Source: Clostridia bacterium (GTDB lineage Bacteria; Bacillota_A; Clostridia; Oscillospirales; CAG-272). From it: a stretch of DNA of 6,104 bases. The DNA is taken from assembly GCA_017626655.1 (NCBI GenBank), contig JAGAIH010000404.1, positions 1 through 6,104 of the forward strand, written 5' to 3'. The position numbers and the translations under genes were made by a program. Numbering within the stretch: position 1 is the first letter of the stretch; each line of letters opens with the position of its first letter. Shown in pieces: positions 5,285 to 6,104 of the stretch. Under the pieces are notes generated by a model. It was given only the letters and a program-made list of their open reading frames with translations, made no database searches and was not told the DNA's origin.

Positions 5285-5313
5285 TTGACAAAATCCACGC
5301 AATCTATTATAAT
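5285..5313 (+). promoter_or_regulatory. Consensus sigma-A promoter of the T-box/iorA unit
   Basis: -35 TTGACA (5285-5290), a 17-bp spacer, and -10 TATAAT (5308-5313): all twelve consensus bases match, with ideal spacing. Transcription should begin near 5320, immediately before Stem I of the T-box. Such a strong promoter is typical where control is exerted after initiation, here by the riboswitch. Confidence 0.95.
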
Positions 5314-5535
5314 AGGATAAAATCGACGATGACCGGAAACCAGTAGGTCGGACCCTTCGTGTCAAGAGAGCTGTCGGCGGTGCGATGACAGCCACGAATC
5401 CCGATTGAATTCCTTCCGAGAGCCGCGCCTTGAACACCGTCCGCGGGCGGAGTAGGGGCGACGGGCCCGCCCGTTACAGCGGAGGGGACATGACCGTGTC
5501 CCGCGAGGCTTCTCCCCGTAGGGGAGGAAGTGAAA

Positions 5536-5567
5536 AAAGGTGGTACCGCGAAATATTTTCGCCCTTT
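5536..5567 (+). promoter_or_regulatory. T-box antiterminator with UGGUACC bulge
   Basis: AAAGG (5536-5540) pairs with CCTTT (5563-5567). The seven-base bulge TGGTACC (5541-5547) follows the 5' arm. An upper helix GCGAAA (5548-5553)/TTTCGC (5557-5562) is closed by a 3-nt loop. This is the canonical antiterminator shape, and the conserved T-box sequence AGGTGGTACCGCG is at 5538-5550. Its 3' arm is also the 5' arm of the terminator, so the two folds exclude each other. Confidence 0.95.
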
Positions 5568-5603
5568 GCAGAGACGTTTCTCTCAAAGGGATTTTTTCTG
5601 TTT
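5562..5603 (+). terminator. Regulated intrinsic terminator of the T-box
   Basis: CCCTTTG (5562-5568) pairs with CAAAGGG (5584-5590), and above it AGAGA (5570-5574) pairs with TCTCT (5579-5583) around a CGTT loop, leaving one bulged C. ATTTTTTCTGTTT follows. It forms when the tRNA is charged and stops transcription about 40 nt before the iorA start codon. Confidence 0.96.
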
Positions 5604-5644
5604 ACCGGTAAAATTTGATTCACATAAACGAAAGGAATTCCATC

Positions 5645-6104
5645 ATGAAGAAGACCCTCATGCTCGGCAACGAGGCCGTGGCCCGAGGCCTGTACGAGGC
5701 GGGCTGCCGTCTCGTGTCCAGCTACCCCGGCACCCCCTCCACCGAGATCACCGAGTACGCCGCCGAGTACCGCGACGTATGCCCCGAGATGTACTGCGAG
5801 TGGGCCCCCAACGAGAAGGTGGCCCTGGAGGTGGCCTTCGGCGCTTCCCTCGCGGGCGCCCGCGCCGCCTGCGCCATGAAGCACGTAGGCCTCAACGTGG
5901 CCGCCGATCCCCTGTACACCATGTCCTACACCGGTGTCAACGGCGGTCTGGTCCTGGCGGCAGCCGACGACCCGGGTCAGCACAGCTCTCAGAACGAGCA
6001 GGACACCCGTATGGTGGCTCGCTCGGCCCACGTTCCCGTGCTTGAACCTGCAGACAGCCAGGAGGCAAAGGACTTTATGAAGTTTGCCTATGAGCTGAGC
6101 GAAC
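5645..6104 (+). CDS. iorA: Indolepyruvate/arylpyruvate:ferredoxin oxidoreductase, alpha subunit (partial, runs off the right edge)
   Basis: IorA is the thiamine-diphosphate and Fe-S subunit of the IorAB enzyme. It interconverts aryl 2-oxoacids (indolepyruvate, phenylpyruvate) plus CoA with arylacetyl-CoA, CO2 and reduced ferredoxin in the cytoplasm of anaerobes. The first 153 codons are present, about a quarter of the usual length. Family motifs are clear: LMLGNEAVARGLYEAG (5-20), SSYPGTPSTEI (25-35), EWAPNEKVALEVAFGASLAG (52-71), MKHVGLNVAADPL (78-90) and DDPGQHSSQNEQD (108-120). The YPGTPS and EWAPNEK blocks match the pyruvate-oxidoreductase-type N-terminal domain. The ATG at 5645 has AAAGGA (5631-5636) 8 nt upstream. 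Expression is controlled by the T-box immediately upstream. The C-terminal TPP and ferredoxin-like domains are outside the window. A related 2-oxoacid oxidoreductase is a less likely alternative. Confidence 0.95.
   Translation, partial: MKKTLMLGNEAVARGLYEAGCRLVSSYPGTPSTEITEYAAEYRDVCPEMYCEWAPNEKVALEVAFGASLAGARAACAMKHVGLNVAADPLYTMSYTGVNGGLVLAAADDPGQHSSQNEQDTRMVARSAHVPVLEPADSQEAKDFMKFAYELSE

Larger units (their letters stand above)
5322..5603 (+). promoter_or_regulatory. T-box riboswitch, Phe (UUC) specifier, controlling iorA
   Basis: A T-box leader binds a tRNA through its anticodon and senses by its 3' end whether it is charged; uncharged tRNA favours antitermination. Stem I is complete: CGGAA (5334-5338)/TTCCG (5414-5418); a specifier loop with AGTA (5342-5345) facing GAATTCC (5407-5413); then GGTCGG (5346-5351)/CCGATT (5401-5406) and TTCGTG (5356-5361)/CACGAA (5393-5398). 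The AGAGAG motif (5365-5370) and an apical stem CTGTC/GACAG with loop GGCGGTGCGAT follow. The codon-like bases after GAA are TTC (5410-5412), Phe. Further hairpins lie at about 5461-5474, 5485-5502 and 5509-5530, before the antiterminator. The bulge UGGU pairs with an ACCA end, so the tRNA must have discriminator A; this agrees with Phe and argues against Trp, Ser or Asn. Confidence 0.97.

Noticed and set aside
5322..5603. Trp-specific T-box, as might be guessed from the name indolepyruvate oxidoreductase
   Set aside because: No UGG lies in the specifier loop, and the antiterminator base U does not match the discriminator G of bacterial tRNA-Trp.
5474..6045. Overlapping open frames on both strands over the T-box and the start of iorA
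   Set aside because: The region is fully explained by the riboswitch, its terminator and the iorA frame with conserved family motifs; the other frames have no recognisable domains.

Overview
The window looks like chromosomal DNA from a high-GC anaerobic Clostridia (Bacillota) species, most likely an Oscillospiraceae/Ruminococcaceae-type gut bacterium. The grounds are: strong AGGAGG-type ribosome binding sites; sigma-A promoters with 17-bp spacers; the Bacillota gene order rimP-nusA-ylxR-ylxQ-infB; a NusA of 340 residues without the C-terminal acidic repeats of proteobacteria; a T-box riboswitch; and an oxygen-sensitive ferredoxin-dependent 2-oxoacid oxidoreductase. The genus is inference.

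Region 1 (1-2842, minus strand) is the conserved transcription/translation operon. It runs from a promoter at 2814-2842 through rimP (30S maturation), nusA (elongation, pausing and termination), ylxR and ylxQ (small RNA-binding proteins) into infB (initiation factor IF-2). Only the first 118 codons of infB lie in the window. The genes are separated by 36, 28, -4 and 75 nt. The roughly 100-nt leader holds two hairpins; the first is followed by a short T-rich tail and could be a weak attenuator of the kind through which NusA can regulate its own operon.

Region 2 (2918-4317) holds a minus-strand gene for a secreted 382-residue protein. It has a signal peptide, a CBM9/DOMON-like beta-sandwich region, a Thr/Glu/Pro-rich repeat stalk and a C-terminal Gly-Cys-Gly-Ser + hydrophobic helix + KKKD anchor. 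The gene ends in a strong intrinsic terminator. Its promoter is back to back with the promoter of region 3, with only 20 bp between the two -35 boxes.

Region 3 (4318-5130, plus strand) encodes a PocR-sensor/AraC-type regulator, the natural candidate to control the divergent surface-protein gene and itself.

Region 4 (5285-6104, plus strand) holds a perfect-consensus promoter (TTGACA-17-TATAAT), a complete T-box riboswitch of about 280 nt, and the start of iorA, the alpha subunit of indolepyruvate/arylpyruvate:ferredoxin oxidoreductase. The specifier reads UUC (Phe), and the T-box bulge UGGU fits a tRNA with discriminator A, as tRNA-Phe has. A T-box turns its gene on when the tRNA is uncharged, so this arrangement predicts that the enzyme works in the biosynthetic direction (arylacetyl-CoA + CO2 to arylpyruvate, then Phe). 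That is the most informative observation here.

No mobile element, CRISPR array, tRNA or rRNA was seen. I do not see a convincingly new multi-gene system; the best leads are the Phe T-box on iorA and the divergent regulator/surface-protein pair.
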